17,115 nucleotides of DNA from positions 1 to 17,115 of the forward strand of contig JAFANK010000014.1 in the NCBI GenBank assembly GCA_019232725.1, in the 5' to 3' direction. Source of the DNA: Vulcanimicrobiota bacterium. GTDB lineage: Bacteria; Vulcanimicrobiota; Vulcanimicrobiia; Eremiobacterales; Eremiobacteraceae. Under the pieces are notes generated by a model that saw only the letters and a list, made by a program, of their open reading frames with translations, was not told the origin of the DNA and did no database searches. This document shows positions 6,894-14,209 of the stretch, piece by piece; position 1 is the stretch's first letter, and each line of letters opens with the position of its first letter. The translations under genes were made by a program, and so were the position numbers.

Positions 6894-7706
6894 CTACGAC
6901 CCTGCCTTCGACCGATCGTCGCGCTGCATGCCGAGCAGCTCCTCATATTTGGGCGGCATCCCGGGTTCGTAGGTCAAAAACGAGGGGATAGGGTAGCGCA
7001 CGCCGCCTTTGTGGGTGCCTTCTAGCCCTTCCAGCAAGTCGCCGACTTTGTGCCAAGGGGTCGTATATGCCATCTCCTCGTCTTGGGCACCGGCGAAGAT
7101 GCGATCTCCATTGCAGGGCAGGATCACCTGCGGCTCATCGGTGCGCAGCGGCACCACGAGATGATCCGAGCAGTCCATGCGTGCCGCGAACGACGAGTGT
7201 ATGCGGCCGCCGTGCTTGTAGAGGGCTCCAGCAACCAGGCGCATGACCTGGGCCGCGTTGCCGTAGACGATCAGGATCTCCGGTTCAAATTCCACGCGTG
7301 CGAGCGGGCCGAAAACGATGCCGTCAATTTCTCCGGGAGCAAACTTCTCCACGGCCGCTTCGCTGCGGGCACCGGCTGCTGCATCGGCAGTGTACATGCC
7401 TGCGCACAGATTGCCTTCCTCGTAGAAGGCGTTGGGCACGGCAAAACCTGCGACCAGTGCACCTAATGGGCACTTCATGTCCTCGGCGCGCAGTACGGTT
7501 GTCCAGCCGTAGCGGCGAGCGATCGCCCAACCTTGGCAGACCGTGACATGCCGCTGCATGTCGGCAAGCGGGCGCCGGGCCTTCGGCGGCGCCGCCTCTC
7601 CTTTGCGTAGGAACTTGACCGCGACGGGGAAGGTCGTCGGGCGTACAAATTCGTCTAACTTTGCTGCAACTGTCTTTGTGTCAGTGTGCGCAGTCTCTGG
7701 TGCCAT
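6894..7706 (-). CDS. DUF169 family protein, function unknown
   Basis: 270 residues with the DUF169 (COG2043) pattern. It has no signal peptide or membrane segment, so it is probably cytoplasmic. Conserved-looking cysteines fall in VTVCQGW (57), DMKCPLGA (79), NLCAGMY (101), MDCSDH (179) and LPCNGDR (198); the last is followed by the family-like AGAQDEEMAYTTPW. The cysteine pattern has been taken to suggest a metal or cluster, but no reaction is established for the family as far as I know. The ATG at 7706 has GGAAG nine bases upstream. It is the first gene of the minus-strand set DUF169 - tonB - queG - UPF0173 and is divergent from the glutaredoxin-like gene, with a 56-base gap that must hold both promoters. 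Confidence 0.85.
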   Translation of the reverse strand: MAPETAHTDTKTVAAKLDEFVRPTTFPVAVKFLRKGEAAPPKARRPLADMQRHVTVCQGWAIARRYGWTTVLRAEDMKCPLGALVAGFAVPNAFYEEGNLCAGMYTADAAAGARSEAAVEKFAPGEIDGIVFGPLARVEFEPEILIVYGNAAQVMRLVAGALYKHGGRIHSSFAARMDCSDHLVVPLRTDEPQVILPCNGDRIFAGAQDEEMAYTTPWHKVGDLLEGLEGTHKGGVRYPIPSFLTYEPGMPPKYEELLGMQRDDRSKAGS

Positions 7707-7762
7707 GTTTCGTCGCTTCCGCGCGAGGGTCAGTGCGCCCTGGCGCCGCAATTCCTACGCCG

Positions 7763-8041
7763 ATGGCCGTCTCTCCACGCTCGAGCGCTCCACCGCGCCG
7801 CCTGAGGCTGTACAACGCAGACTGGTGCTGGTATTGCCGACGTGTGCGCGACAAGCTCGACGAGCTTCGGCTCGACTATGAGGTGATCGAAGTGCCGGTG
7901 CGTCACAGCCAGCGTGGGGAAGTGCTCGAAGTCTCGGGTCAGACGAGTGTGCCGGTGCTCGTCGATGGCGACAAAGTCCTCGACGACGACGATATCATCA
8001 TCCCGTATCTCGAGGCCACGTATGGCAACCGCGGTGCGTGA
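7763..8041 (+). CDS. Short glutaredoxin-like protein (CWYC)
   Basis: 92 residues with a thioredoxin-fold glutaredoxin / GST-N domain. Seen: the first strand RLRLYNADWCWYC with the active-site pair Cys22 and Cys25 (CWYC instead of the common CPYC), a following basic helix (RRVRDKLDELRL), strand DYEVIEVPV, the cis-proline motif TSVPVLV (Pro64), and DDDDIIIPYLEATYG, which is the usual last helix. It probably catalyses thiol-disulphide exchange or handles glutathione-like thiols in the cytoplasm; redox partner unknown. The ATG at 7763 has a poor ribosome site; open frame continues upstream, but only across the divergent promoter region and the DUF169 gene. It is convergent with glutamate dehydrogenase, 25 bases apart. 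Confidence 0.82.
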   Translation: MAVSPRSSAPPRRLRLYNADWCWYCRRVRDKLDELRLDYEVIEVPVRHSQRGEVLEVSGQTSVPVLVDGDKVLDDDDIIIPYLEATYGNRGA

Positions 8042-8066
8042 GTGCGCCGGTGTTGCCGCGCAGACC

Positions 8067-9383
8067 CTACGCGTAGATGCCGCGCGTCGTGAGGCTGTCG
8101 ACGACGCGCTGAATCGCCAGCATGTACGCCGCAGTGCGCAGGGTTACTTTATGGTTTTGCGCGAGATTCCAGACCGCATCGAAATTCTCACGCAGCACTT
8201 CGCCAAGCCGCTCGTTGACCTCGCGTTCGCGCCAATAGTACCCCATGCGATCCTGGACCCACTCGAAATAGGATACCGTGACGCCGCCGGCGTTTGCCAG
8301 GATGTCAGGAATGACGGTCACTCCCGCTTGTGAGAACAAGCCGTCGGCAGCGGGCGTGGTCGGGCCGTTCGCACCTTCAGCGATGATCTGGGCTTTGATC
8401 TTGCGCGCATTGTCTGCGGTGAGTTGATTTTCGATCGCTGCCGGCACCAAGATGTCGCAGGGCAACTCCAGCAGCTGCTGATTGCTCAGGGTGTCGCAAC
8501 CGGGAAAGCCTTCGAGCGAGCGCCGAGGATTTTCTGGCGCGTTGATGTAGGCGATCGCCGATTCGACATCGATGCCGGCCGGATTTTGCAGGCCGACATA
8601 CTGGTCGCTGATGCCCACGATCTTCGCACCGTGTTCGCGCAGCAGCAGCGCCGAGATCGAACCGACATTGCCAAACCCTTGGATGACGACGCGCTGGCCT
8701 TGCAGCTTTTTGCCCATCTTCTCGAGAGCGGACTGGATGGCGATCATGACGCCGCGCCCGGTCGCCTCGACGCGTCCGCGTGATCCGCCGACGTTGAGCG
8801 GTTTGCCCGTGACGACGCCGGGTGTATAGCCGCGATTGTGCATGGAGACGGTATCCATGATCCACGCCATGATCTGTGGCGTCGTGCCGACATCGGGCGC
8901 GGGAACGTCTTTGTCCGGCCCGATAACCTCCATGATCTCAGCGGCATAGCGTCGCGTCAGGCGCTCGAGCTCATTTTTGGAGAGCACCCGCGGATCGCAG
9001 GTCACCCCACCTTTGCCACCGCCGAAAGGCAGATCCACGACGGCGCACTTCCAGGTCATCCAAAAGGCGAGCGCGGTGACTTCGTCCAGCGTGACGTCTG
9101 GATGATAGCGGACGCCGCCCTTTGCCGGTCCGCGGGCAAAACTGTACTGCACGCGATATCCCGTGTAGACGTCGAAGTCGCCGTTATCGCGTTGGAAGGG
9201 TATGGAGATGATGACCTGGCGTGAGGGGTGGGTCAGGATGCGCTTGATATTGGGATCGAGCTCAAGATTGGAGGCCGCCTCGTCGAAGAACTCGATCGCC
9301 TCGCCGAAGACTGAGATGTGGCTGACCTTGTGCGGGTTTGCAGACGCGGTCCCAGTCGGATGATTTGATGCGGCGGTAGTCAT
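8067..9383 (-). CDS. gdhA: Glutamate dehydrogenase (Glu/Leu/Phe/Val dehydrogenase family)
   Basis: 438 residues. It interconverts glutamate and 2-oxoglutarate plus ammonia with NAD(P). Visible: ARGPAKGGVRYHP (substrate Lys88), WKCAVVDLPFGGGKGGV with catalytic Lys124, PAPDVGT with Asp164, the nucleotide-binding GFGNVGS (236-242) ending in ISDQ (Asp260), and EGANGPTTPAAD near 330. The ending KVTLRTAAYMLAIQRV is typical of the short hexameric class. Coenzyme choice is not certain; the acidic residue ending the second strand favours NAD. ATG at 9383 follows AGGAGAG. It lies 19 bases after ychF and is the last gene of the mscS - ychF - gdhA set. With arginase nearby it points to active amino-nitrogen turnover, although they are not in one operon. 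Confidence 0.95.
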   Translation of the reverse strand: MTTAASNHPTGTASANPHKVSHISVFGEAIEFFDEAASNLELDPNIKRILTHPSRQVIISIPFQRDNGDFDVYTGYRVQYSFARGPAKGGVRYHPDVTLDEVTALAFWMTWKCAVVDLPFGGGKGGVTCDPRVLSKNELERLTRRYAAEIMEVIGPDKDVPAPDVGTTPQIMAWIMDTVSMHNRGYTPGVVTGKPLNVGGSRGRVEATGRGVMIAIQSALEKMGKKLQGQRVVIQGFGNVGSISALLLREHGAKIVGISDQYVGLQNPAGIDVESAIAYINAPENPRRSLEGFPGCDTLSNQQLLELPCDILVPAAIENQLTADNARKIKAQIIAEGANGPTTPAADGLFSQAGVTVIPDILANAGGVTVSYFEWVQDRMGYYWREREVNERLGEVLRENFDAVWNLAQNHKVTLRTAAYMLAIQRVVDSLTTRGIYA

Positions 9384-9402
9384 GTCGCTCTCCTAGCCAC
9401 GC

Positions 9403-10494
9403 TCATACATTGAAACGGAAGTTGACGACGTCGCCTTCCTGCATCACATACTCGCGCCCCTCACTGCGCAACCGGCCAGCTTCCTTCACGGCAGCAAGAC
9501 CGCCGAGCCGTTGCAGATCGTCGAACGACGCGATCTCTGCACGGATAAAGCCGCGCTCGATGTCGCTATGGATCGTGCCGGCGGCCTCGGGCGCTTTCGT
9601 CCCCTGGGTGATCGTCCAGGCACGCGTCTCCTTTTCACCTGCGGTCAAGAACGTCATCAGCCGCAGGAGGCGGTATGCAGCGACGACCAAGCGATCAAGA
9701 CCTCGCGACGTCATCCCCAGCTCGCGAGCGAACGCCTCGGCGTCCGCGGGTGAGAGCGCGGCCAGTTCCGCTTCCAATTTTGCGCTCAACACGACGACGT
9801 CCGCACTATCGGTGCGCGCCCGTGCCTGCAAGTGCTCAACACCGCGCGCAGACGCCGCGGTGTCGGACTCGTCGACGTTGGCGACGTAGAGCAGCGGCTT
9901 TGCGGTGAGCAGCGACAGTTCCTGGGCGAGCGCCGCCTCGTGCGCATGCGGAGCAAAACCACGTGCAGGCCGGCCCTCGTTCAACAGGGCGGCGATGCGT
10001 TCCAGTGCTGCGACCTCATCGGCGAGCTTTGGATCGGCTTTCGCGCGCGCACGTGACTTCTCAAGCCGTCGCTCCACCGTCGCAAGATCGGCCAGCGCAA
10101 GCTCGGTGATCAAGATATCGACGTCGCGCAAAGGATCGGGGGTACCCTCGACGTGGATGACGTTGCGATCCTCGAAGCAGCGCACGACCATCGCGATCGC
10201 GTCGACTTCACGGATGTGCGACAAGAACGCATTGCCCAGTCCCTCGCCTTTGGATGCGCCGCGGACCAGCCCGGCGATGTCGATGAAGGTCGTGGTCGCC
10301 GGCACGACTTTCTTGCTGGCGAACATGCGCGCGAGAATATCTAAACGGGGATCCGGCACTGGCACGATGCCCACATTGGGATCAATCGTCGCGAACGGAT
10401 AGTTCTCAGCGACGACGCTTGAGCTTGTGAGCGCATTGAACAACGTGGATTTCCCGACATTAGGAAGACCGACGATGCCGCAGGCGAGCGACAT
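9403..10494 (-). CDS. ychF: Redox-responsive P-loop ATPase YchF/OLA1
   Basis: 363 residues, the standard length. YchF is a ribosome-associated, Obg-related P-loop protein that prefers ATP. The G1 loop GLPNVGKS (9-16), FATIDPN (switch I region), DIAGLVRGASKGEGLGN (72-88) and the divergent G4 NVDE (206-209, instead of NKxD) are all visible; this G4 is the basis for ATP preference in the family. A helical coiled insert follows (about 125-200) and the C-terminal TGS domain holds GTIHSDIERGFIRAE and ends NFRFNV. Start is ATG at 10494, three bases after the mscS stop, with no strong ribosome site of its own, so it is probably coupled. Confidence 0.96.
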   Translation of the reverse strand: MSLACGIVGLPNVGKSTLFNALTSSSVVAENYPFATIDPNVGIVPVPDPRLDILARMFASKKVVPATTTFIDIAGLVRGASKGEGLGNAFLSHIREVDAIAMVVRCFEDRNVIHVEGTPDPLRDVDILITELALADLATVERRLEKSRARAKADPKLADEVAALERIAALLNEGRPARGFAPHAHEAALAQELSLLTAKPLLYVANVDESDTAASARGVEHLQARARTDSADVVVLSAKLEAELAALSPADAEAFARELGMTSRGLDRLVVAAYRLLRLMTFLTAGEKETRAWTITQGTKAPEAAGTIHSDIERGFIRAEIASFDDLQRLGGLAAVKEAGRLRSEGREYVMQEGDVVNFRFNV

Positions 10495-10497
10495 GCG

Positions 10498-11331
10498 TTA
10501 CGGCGCGCGCTGCGCCGGAGCGCTTGTGGGTTGACCGTCGCCAGCAGGTTGCGCGCCCGGTAAAAGGCCTTCTTCCTGCAATTTCGTCGCTATGTTCTCG
10601 CGCACAAGCGATGCCACTTTTGCTGCGTGCTGTCGCGCCACGTGCAGCGAGATCGAAAAAGTGACCGCGTCCGGCGCGACGTCCTCAACCCGCACGACCA
10701 GGTGGTCCACGTCGGCGCCGCCCTCGCGGGCCCCGGCCTCGGCCAACCGCGCGACCTGCTCGCGCAATGCCGGGATGCTCGAACGCAAGGGCACCCGGAT
10801 CGTGAACTCGATGTGCGTCGGCAGGCGCGTCGTGTTCGCCGCGAAGATGATGTTGCCGTTGGGCACGGAGACGAGCGATCCGCGGCTATCCACGACGCGC
10901 GTTTCGCGCAGGTTGATCGCTTCCACGGTTCCGCTCACGACACCGTTCCCCGTGGTCAGCTCGACGCCGTCGCCCACGTCGAACGTGTCTTCAAAGAGCA
11001 AGAACGTCCCCGCCAACAGGTCGCGCACGATGGACTGCGCACCGAAGCCGAGGACCACGCTGATGACGCCCGCCGACCAGAGCGCGGGCACGATGTTGAT
11101 CTGCCAGATGTGGAGCAGACTGAGCACGAGGATATACGCGATGAGGACGCCGAGAATGGATTTTGTCAGACTTGCGTAGGTGGCGACGCGCGGTATGAAC
11201 CGGCTCACAAAACGTCGTGCGAAAAAACGTGTGATGGCGGCATCGCACAAACGCCATGCGAGAAACGCGATGATGACCGCGATGAGCGATTGGGCCCAGT
11301 TCGTACCCACAATGAGCTTGAGCTGCTCCAC
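10498..11331 (-). CDS. MscS-family small-conductance mechanosensitive channel
   Basis: 277 residues, a compact three-helix MscS relative (length and layout like YkuT). Membrane segments lie at about 13-32, 56-76 and 80-105; the third is the pore helix, with SVVLGFGAQSIVRDLLAG. The beta domain follows (FLLFEDTFDVGDGVEL, GTVEAINLRETRVVDSRGSL, SVPNGNII), and then the alpha/beta cytoplasmic domain (EFTIRVPLRSSIPALREQV, ISLHVARQ). The last ~20 residues are Ala/Pro/Gly-rich. It releases solutes on hypo-osmotic shock in the inner membrane. The start is GTG at 11331 with AAGG upstream. It heads the mscS - ychF - gdhA set and is divergent from the DUF151 gene across a 121-base region. Confidence 0.93.
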   Translation of the reverse strand: MEQLKLIVGTNWAQSLIAVIIAFLAWRLCDAAITRFFARRFVSRFIPRVATYASLTKSILGVLIAYILVLSLLHIWQINIVPALWSAGVISVVLGFGAQSIVRDLLAGTFLLFEDTFDVGDGVELTTGNGVVSGTVEAINLRETRVVDSRGSLVSVPNGNIIFAANTTRLPTHIEFTIRVPLRSSIPALREQVARLAEAGAREGGADVDHLVVRVEDVAPDAVTFSISLHVARQHAAKVASLVRENIATKLQEEGLLPGAQPAGDGQPTSAPAQRAP

Positions 11332-11368
11332 CGTTGCGCCTTCACCAACTAACGCGGCGAGGTCCTCT

Positions 11369-11380
11369 CATGTGCACATG
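11369..11380. promoter_or_regulatory. 12-base perfect palindrome in the mscS/DUF151 divergent region
   Basis: CATGTGCACATG is its own reverse complement and lies 37 bases from the mscS start and 72 bases from the DUF151 start, in the region that must carry the promoters of both. Such a perfect dyad is the size of an operator half-pair for a dimeric regulator. No flanking bases extend the symmetry, and no second copy was seen in the window. A regulatory role is inference. Confidence 0.35.
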
Positions 11381-11400
11381 CGCACGATAGGAACACCCCT

Positions 11401-11411
11401 GGGAGGCGCGA
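11401..11411 (+). repeat. GGGAGGCGCGA repeat, copy 1 (before the DUF151 gene)
   Basis: This 11-mer is identical to the one at 11950-11960. It includes the Shine-Dalgarno-like GGGAGG. It lies 10 bases before an in-frame TTG (11417) of the DUF151 gene and may be its ribosome site; GCTTGCGAC follows. Confidence 0.4.
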
Positions 11412-11452
11412 AAAGCTTGCGACAATTTCGTCATGAGGCGGTATCAGCGACC

Positions 11453-11929
11453 ATGCGGCAGATGAAGGTGGACAAGCTCGGCATCGATCTGCTGACGCAT
11501 GACCCTGTGGTCATCCTCAAAGATATGGAGGGCAAACGTTACCTCCCCATCCTTATCGGTCCGTTTGAAGCCACCGCGATCATGCTTGCGCTGGAGGCGC
11601 AAAGCGTGCCGAGACCGCTGTCGCACGATCTCATGAAGTCCATCTTGGACAATCTCAACGCCAAACTGACCAAGATCATCATTCACGACATCAAAGACAG
11701 CACGTTTTACGCCAAGCTCGTGGTCGAAGCCGGCGGCGAGGATCAAGAGATCGATGCGCGTCCGAGTGATTGCATCGCCTTAGCGTTGCGCGCGAACGCG
11801 CCGATCTTCGTGACGGACAAGATCGCGCTTGAGGAGTCGGTGTACGACAAGAAAACCGAGGAAGAAGAGATGCAGCGCTTCCGCAAGTACATCGAAAACC
11901 TCAAGCCTAGCGATTTCAAAGAGAGCTAG
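11453..11929 (+). CDS. DUF151 / bifunctional nuclease domain protein
   Basis: 158 residues from the ATG at 11453. The DUF151 (bifunctional nuclease, BFN) fold is recognised from LGIDLLTHDPVVILKD, YLPILIGPFEATAIMLALE, PRPLSHDLMKSILDNL, FYAKLVVEAGG and ARPSDCIALALRANAPIFV. This domain is widespread in bacteria; a plant relative has nuclease activity, but the bacterial role is poorly defined. The tail is acidic (KKTEEEEMQRFRKYIENL). The start is uncertain: ATGs at 11453 and 11462 lack a good ribosome site, whereas an in-frame TTG at 11417 has GGGAGG ten bases before it and would add 12 residues (MRQFRHEAVSAT). It is followed after 30 bases by the mtnP leader ORF. Confidence 0.9.
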   Translation: MRQMKVDKLGIDLLTHDPVVILKDMEGKRYLPILIGPFEATAIMLALEAQSVPRPLSHDLMKSILDNLNAKLTKIIIHDIKDSTFYAKLVVEAGGEDQEIDARPSDCIALALRANAPIFVTDKIALEESVYDKKTEEEEMQRFRKYIENLKPSDFKES

Positions 11930-11949
11930 ACGTACGTGCACTACGTGCC

Positions 11950-11960
11950 GGGAGGCGCGA
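11950..11960 (+). repeat. GGGAGGCGCGA repeat, copy 2 (before the mtnP leader ORF)
   Basis: Identical to 11401-11411. Here GGGAGG serves as ribosome site for the small leader ORF that starts with the last base of the repeat. Confidence 0.4.
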
Positions 11961-12007
11961 TGCTTTGTCGCGTCAGTCTCGCTGCGTGCCGCGGAGGGCA
12001 GAAGTGA
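11960..12007 (+). CDS. Probable 15-codon leader ORF overlapping mtnP
   Basis: ATG at 11960 with GGGAGG at 11950-11955 (four bases between) opens a 15-residue frame, MLCRVSLAACRGGQK, ending in TGA at 12005-12007. That TGA overlaps the GTG start of mtnP as GTGA, the classic coupling overlap. The mtnP ribosome site (GGAGGG, 11993-11998) lies inside this small frame. Two of 15 codons are cysteine (TGT, TGC). It could be a true leader peptide that controls access to the mtnP start, or a chance frame. A supply link to sulphur amino acids is conceivable because mtnP serves methionine salvage, but this is inference. Confidence 0.4.
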   Translation: MLCRVSLAACRGGQK

Positions 12008-12804
12008 AGGAACAAGCTGAGATCGGTGTGTTCGGAGGCTCCGGGCTCTACTCGCTCTTGGAACGTGAGCGCGACGTCAAAGTGGATACGCCGTTCGGCG
12101 CGCCGAGCGACAAGGTGGCGCTGGGTGAGATCGCGGGGCGCCGCGTCGCTTTCTTAGCGCGGCACGGCCGCACGCACGATTACCCACCGCACGCCATCAA
12201 CTACCGTGCAAATCTGTGGGCGATGAGCCAACTCGGCGTCAGCCGCATCATCGGGCCATGTGCGGCAGGCTCGCTGCGCGCGGAGGTGAAGCCCGGCCAC
12301 TTCGTGGTCTGCGATCAGCTGGTCGACCGCACGACTGGCCGCAAAGATACCTTTTTCGACGGCCACATCACGACGCACGTCTCCTTCGCCCATCCCTACT
12401 GCTCGCAACTGCGGCCGCTGGCCATATCGGCCGTGAAGGATGCCGGCATCACCTGTCACGAGCGCGGCACGGTCGTCACGATCCAAGGACCGCGCTTTTC
12501 GACGCTGGCTGAGAGCCGTTGGTTCGCTTCGAATAACTGGGAGGTCATCAACATGACCCAGTACCCTGAGGCGTATCTGGCACGCGAACTGGAGATGTGC
12601 TACGTCAACATCTCGCTGATCACCGATTACGATGCAGGGCTCGAGGGTCAACCCGGCATCGAGCCGGTGACGCATGAGGCCGTGATCCAAGTATTTCAAG
12701 CCAACAACGAGCGCGTGAAGCAGGTCATCTACACAATGATCGAACGCATGCCAAAAACGCGCGACTGCGCCTGCGGTTCCGCGCTGCAAGGCGCGCGCAT
12801 ATGA
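12004..12804 (+). CDS. mtnP: S-methyl-5'-thioadenosine phosphorylase
   Basis: 266 residues. It cleaves methylthioadenosine, the by-product of polyamine synthesis, into adenine and methylthioribose-1-phosphate, feeding methionine salvage. Features: the N-terminal IGVFGGSGLY (phosphate loop), ARHGRTHDYPPHAINYRANL (52-71), a central GPCAAGSLR, IQGPRFSTLAESR, NMTQYPEAYLARELEM (183-198) and ITDYDAGLEG with Asp208 and Asp210. The aspartates at the base-binding site favour an adenine substrate (MTAP) over the Asn of purine nucleoside phosphorylases, though an MTI-phosphorylase role cannot be excluded. The GTG at 12004 has GGAGGG five bases upstream; a longer frame from 11965 has no such site. It overlaps a leader ORF at its start and the next gene at its end. 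A polyamine-related decarboxylase lies elsewhere in the window. Confidence 0.93.
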   Translation: MKEQAEIGVFGGSGLYSLLERERDVKVDTPFGAPSDKVALGEIAGRRVAFLARHGRTHDYPPHAINYRANLWAMSQLGVSRIIGPCAAGSLRAEVKPGHFVVCDQLVDRTTGRKDTFFDGHITTHVSFAHPYCSQLRPLAISAVKDAGITCHERGTVVTIQGPRFSTLAESRWFASNNWEVINMTQYPEAYLARELEMCYVNISLITDYDAGLEGQPGIEPVTHEAVIQVFQANNERVKQVIYTMIERMPKTRDCACGSALQGARI

Positions 12805-13124
12805 AAGAGCGCGACGTCTATGGCGGCGGCTGGGTGCCGCGCCTCTTGCTCACCGTCGGCTTCTTCCTGGGCGCCGAGTCGCTCACATTCGTCGCGCTTG
12901 GCATACAAACGCCATACACGCATGTCGACTTCGTGGACTTTGGCTTTGTGTTCGCCACCGCCGCGATCATCGCCATCGTCGGATTGATTGAAGCGCGACG
13001 AGATCGACCCGATTCGGCCGGTCCCCACTCAACGGCAACGATCGCCGCCGCGATTTTGCTAGGCGTCGTGCTGGGTGTGTGCGCCGGGGTTGTGGCGTTT
13101 TGGGTCGGGAATTATCAACACTAA
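12801..13124 (+). CDS. Small membrane protein, unknown function
   Basis: 107 residues with three hydrophobic spans (about 13-33, 46-62 and 80-102), short polar loops and a charged Arg/Asp-rich loop (EARRDRPDSAG) between the second and third. No catalytic motif is visible and I do not recognise a family. Its ATG overlaps the mtnP stop as ATGA (12801-12804), so it is coupled to mtnP. Transport or membrane-support of the MTA pathway would be speculation. Its TAA (13122-13124) overlaps the holB stop on the opposite strand. Confidence 0.75.
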   Translation: MKERDVYGGGWVPRLLLTVGFFLGAESLTFVALGIQTPYTHVDFVDFGFVFATAAIIAIVGLIEARRDRPDSAGPHSTATIAAAILLGVVLGVCAGVVAFWVGNYQH

Positions 13125-14209
13125 ACCGAACGCAATTGGACTTGAAGCCATCCGATCACGTTCGCCGGCGGGATGTTCGTCTCGTCCGCGATGCGCGCCG
13201 CTTCGTTGACGGCCTGCAAGGCATTGACGAGTCGCGGCGCCGCATCCGGTCCGAGCGCGGCAACCGTGCGCTCATACTCCGACCGCGCGGCTCGGTCGAG
13301 CACCTGATCGTCCCCGGCGAGCGCAAGGCTGAGCGCATCGCGCAACGCGAGACGCGCTGCATGCAAGACCTCGACGATGTCCTCGCGGGCGCTTTCTTTT
13401 GAGAGCGCCGGGGCCTGCGACATCTTCCGTGGCTCTCGCACGCAGTTGAGCGCCCACGCGCGGGCCGAGCCACGCAGATCGACGCCTTCGCCGGCAAGGT
13501 CAGCTAAAGCGTCGCCCAAGCTGCCCTGCGCCCGGCGCGCAAGCGTCCGTGCACGCTCTGCAGGCACATTGTAGTGGGCGGACAGCTGGCGAGCGATATC
13601 CGATTCGGCGAGCGCGTCGAAGCGCAGGCATGTGGTGCGCGATCGGATGGTGGGCAGCACACGATCCGGCCGTTGCGCGGTCAGCAAAAAGAGCCGTCCG
13701 GGATTCGGCTCTTCGAGCTCCTTGAGCAGGGCGTTATAGACGGCGTCATTGGTCACGAAGTCGAAGTCGGGCACGATGCAGATGAGGCGACCGCCTTCGT
13801 AGCTGTGCAGCTGCATGAGCTGGATGATGCGGCGTGACGTCTCGATCCCCATGACATCGGTCTTGCGGTCCACGCTCTTGCCGGCCAACCGATCGGCCTC
13901 GCGGATGAACTCCTCGCTGATGAGGATCGTATCGCCGGACGATCCAGCGATAGCGCGCCGGCAAGGGCCGCACGTGCCGCAATAACCCAACGGAAAGCTC
14001 GTCGGCCGTTCGCAGTGCAACGTCATGGCGAGGATAGCGGCGAAGGTACGCTTGCCAACGCCGCGCTGGCCGTGGAAGAGGTAGGCGGGCGCCAAATCAT
14101 GGGGACCTAAACGGTGGAAGTACTCGACCACGGCGTGTTGACCGACAAAGGGCGGTGGTGGCTGCGGCTGCGCCCGGACGTCGGACTCGGGTTCTTTGGT
14201 CTTAGCCAC
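13121..14209 (-). CDS. holB: DNA polymerase III subunit delta' (clamp loader)
   Basis: 362 residues. Delta' is a part of the clamp loader that places the sliding clamp on DNA. Visible: FVGQHAVVEYF at the N-terminus; Walker A-like LFHGQRGVGKRTF (45-57); a zinc module with Cys66, Cys77, Cys80 and Cys83 (CGTCGPC); DAVYNALLKELEEPNPGRL, the usual LLKxLEEP sensor region; and TIRSRTTCLRF, the SRC-like motif with Thr in the Cys place. The C-terminal half is helical. The GTG at 14209 overlaps the tmk stop by eight bases; upstream open frame to 14419 only shadows tmk. This tmk - holB coupling is common. It ends tail-to-tail with the membrane-protein gene at 13124, sharing stop bases. Confidence 0.92.
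   Translation of the reverse strand: MAKTKEPESDVRAQPQPPPPFVGQHAVVEYFHRLGPHDLAPAYLFHGQRGVGKRTFAAILAMTLHCERPTSFPLGYCGTCGPCRRAIAGSSGDTILISEEFIREADRLAGKSVDRKTDVMGIETSRRIIQLMQLHSYEGGRLICIVPDFDFVTNDAVYNALLKELEEPNPGRLFLLTAQRPDRVLPTIRSRTTCLRFDALAESDIARQLSAHYNVPAERARTLARRAQGSLGDALADLAGEGVDLRGSARAWALNCVREPRKMSQAPALSKESAREDIVEVLHAARLALRDALSLALAGDDQVLDRAARSEYERTVAALGPDAAPRLVNALQAVNEAARIADETNIPPANVIGWLQVQLRSV

Noticed and set aside
8067..8076. CTACGCGTAG palindrome at the end of glutamate dehydrogenase
   Set aside because: It is explained by the last codons and stop (TAC GCG TAG) and has no T-tract, so it is not a terminator.
9410..10402. Long open frames on the plus strand opposite ychF
   Set aside because: They are low-complexity antisense shadows of a high-GC gene and show no known motifs.
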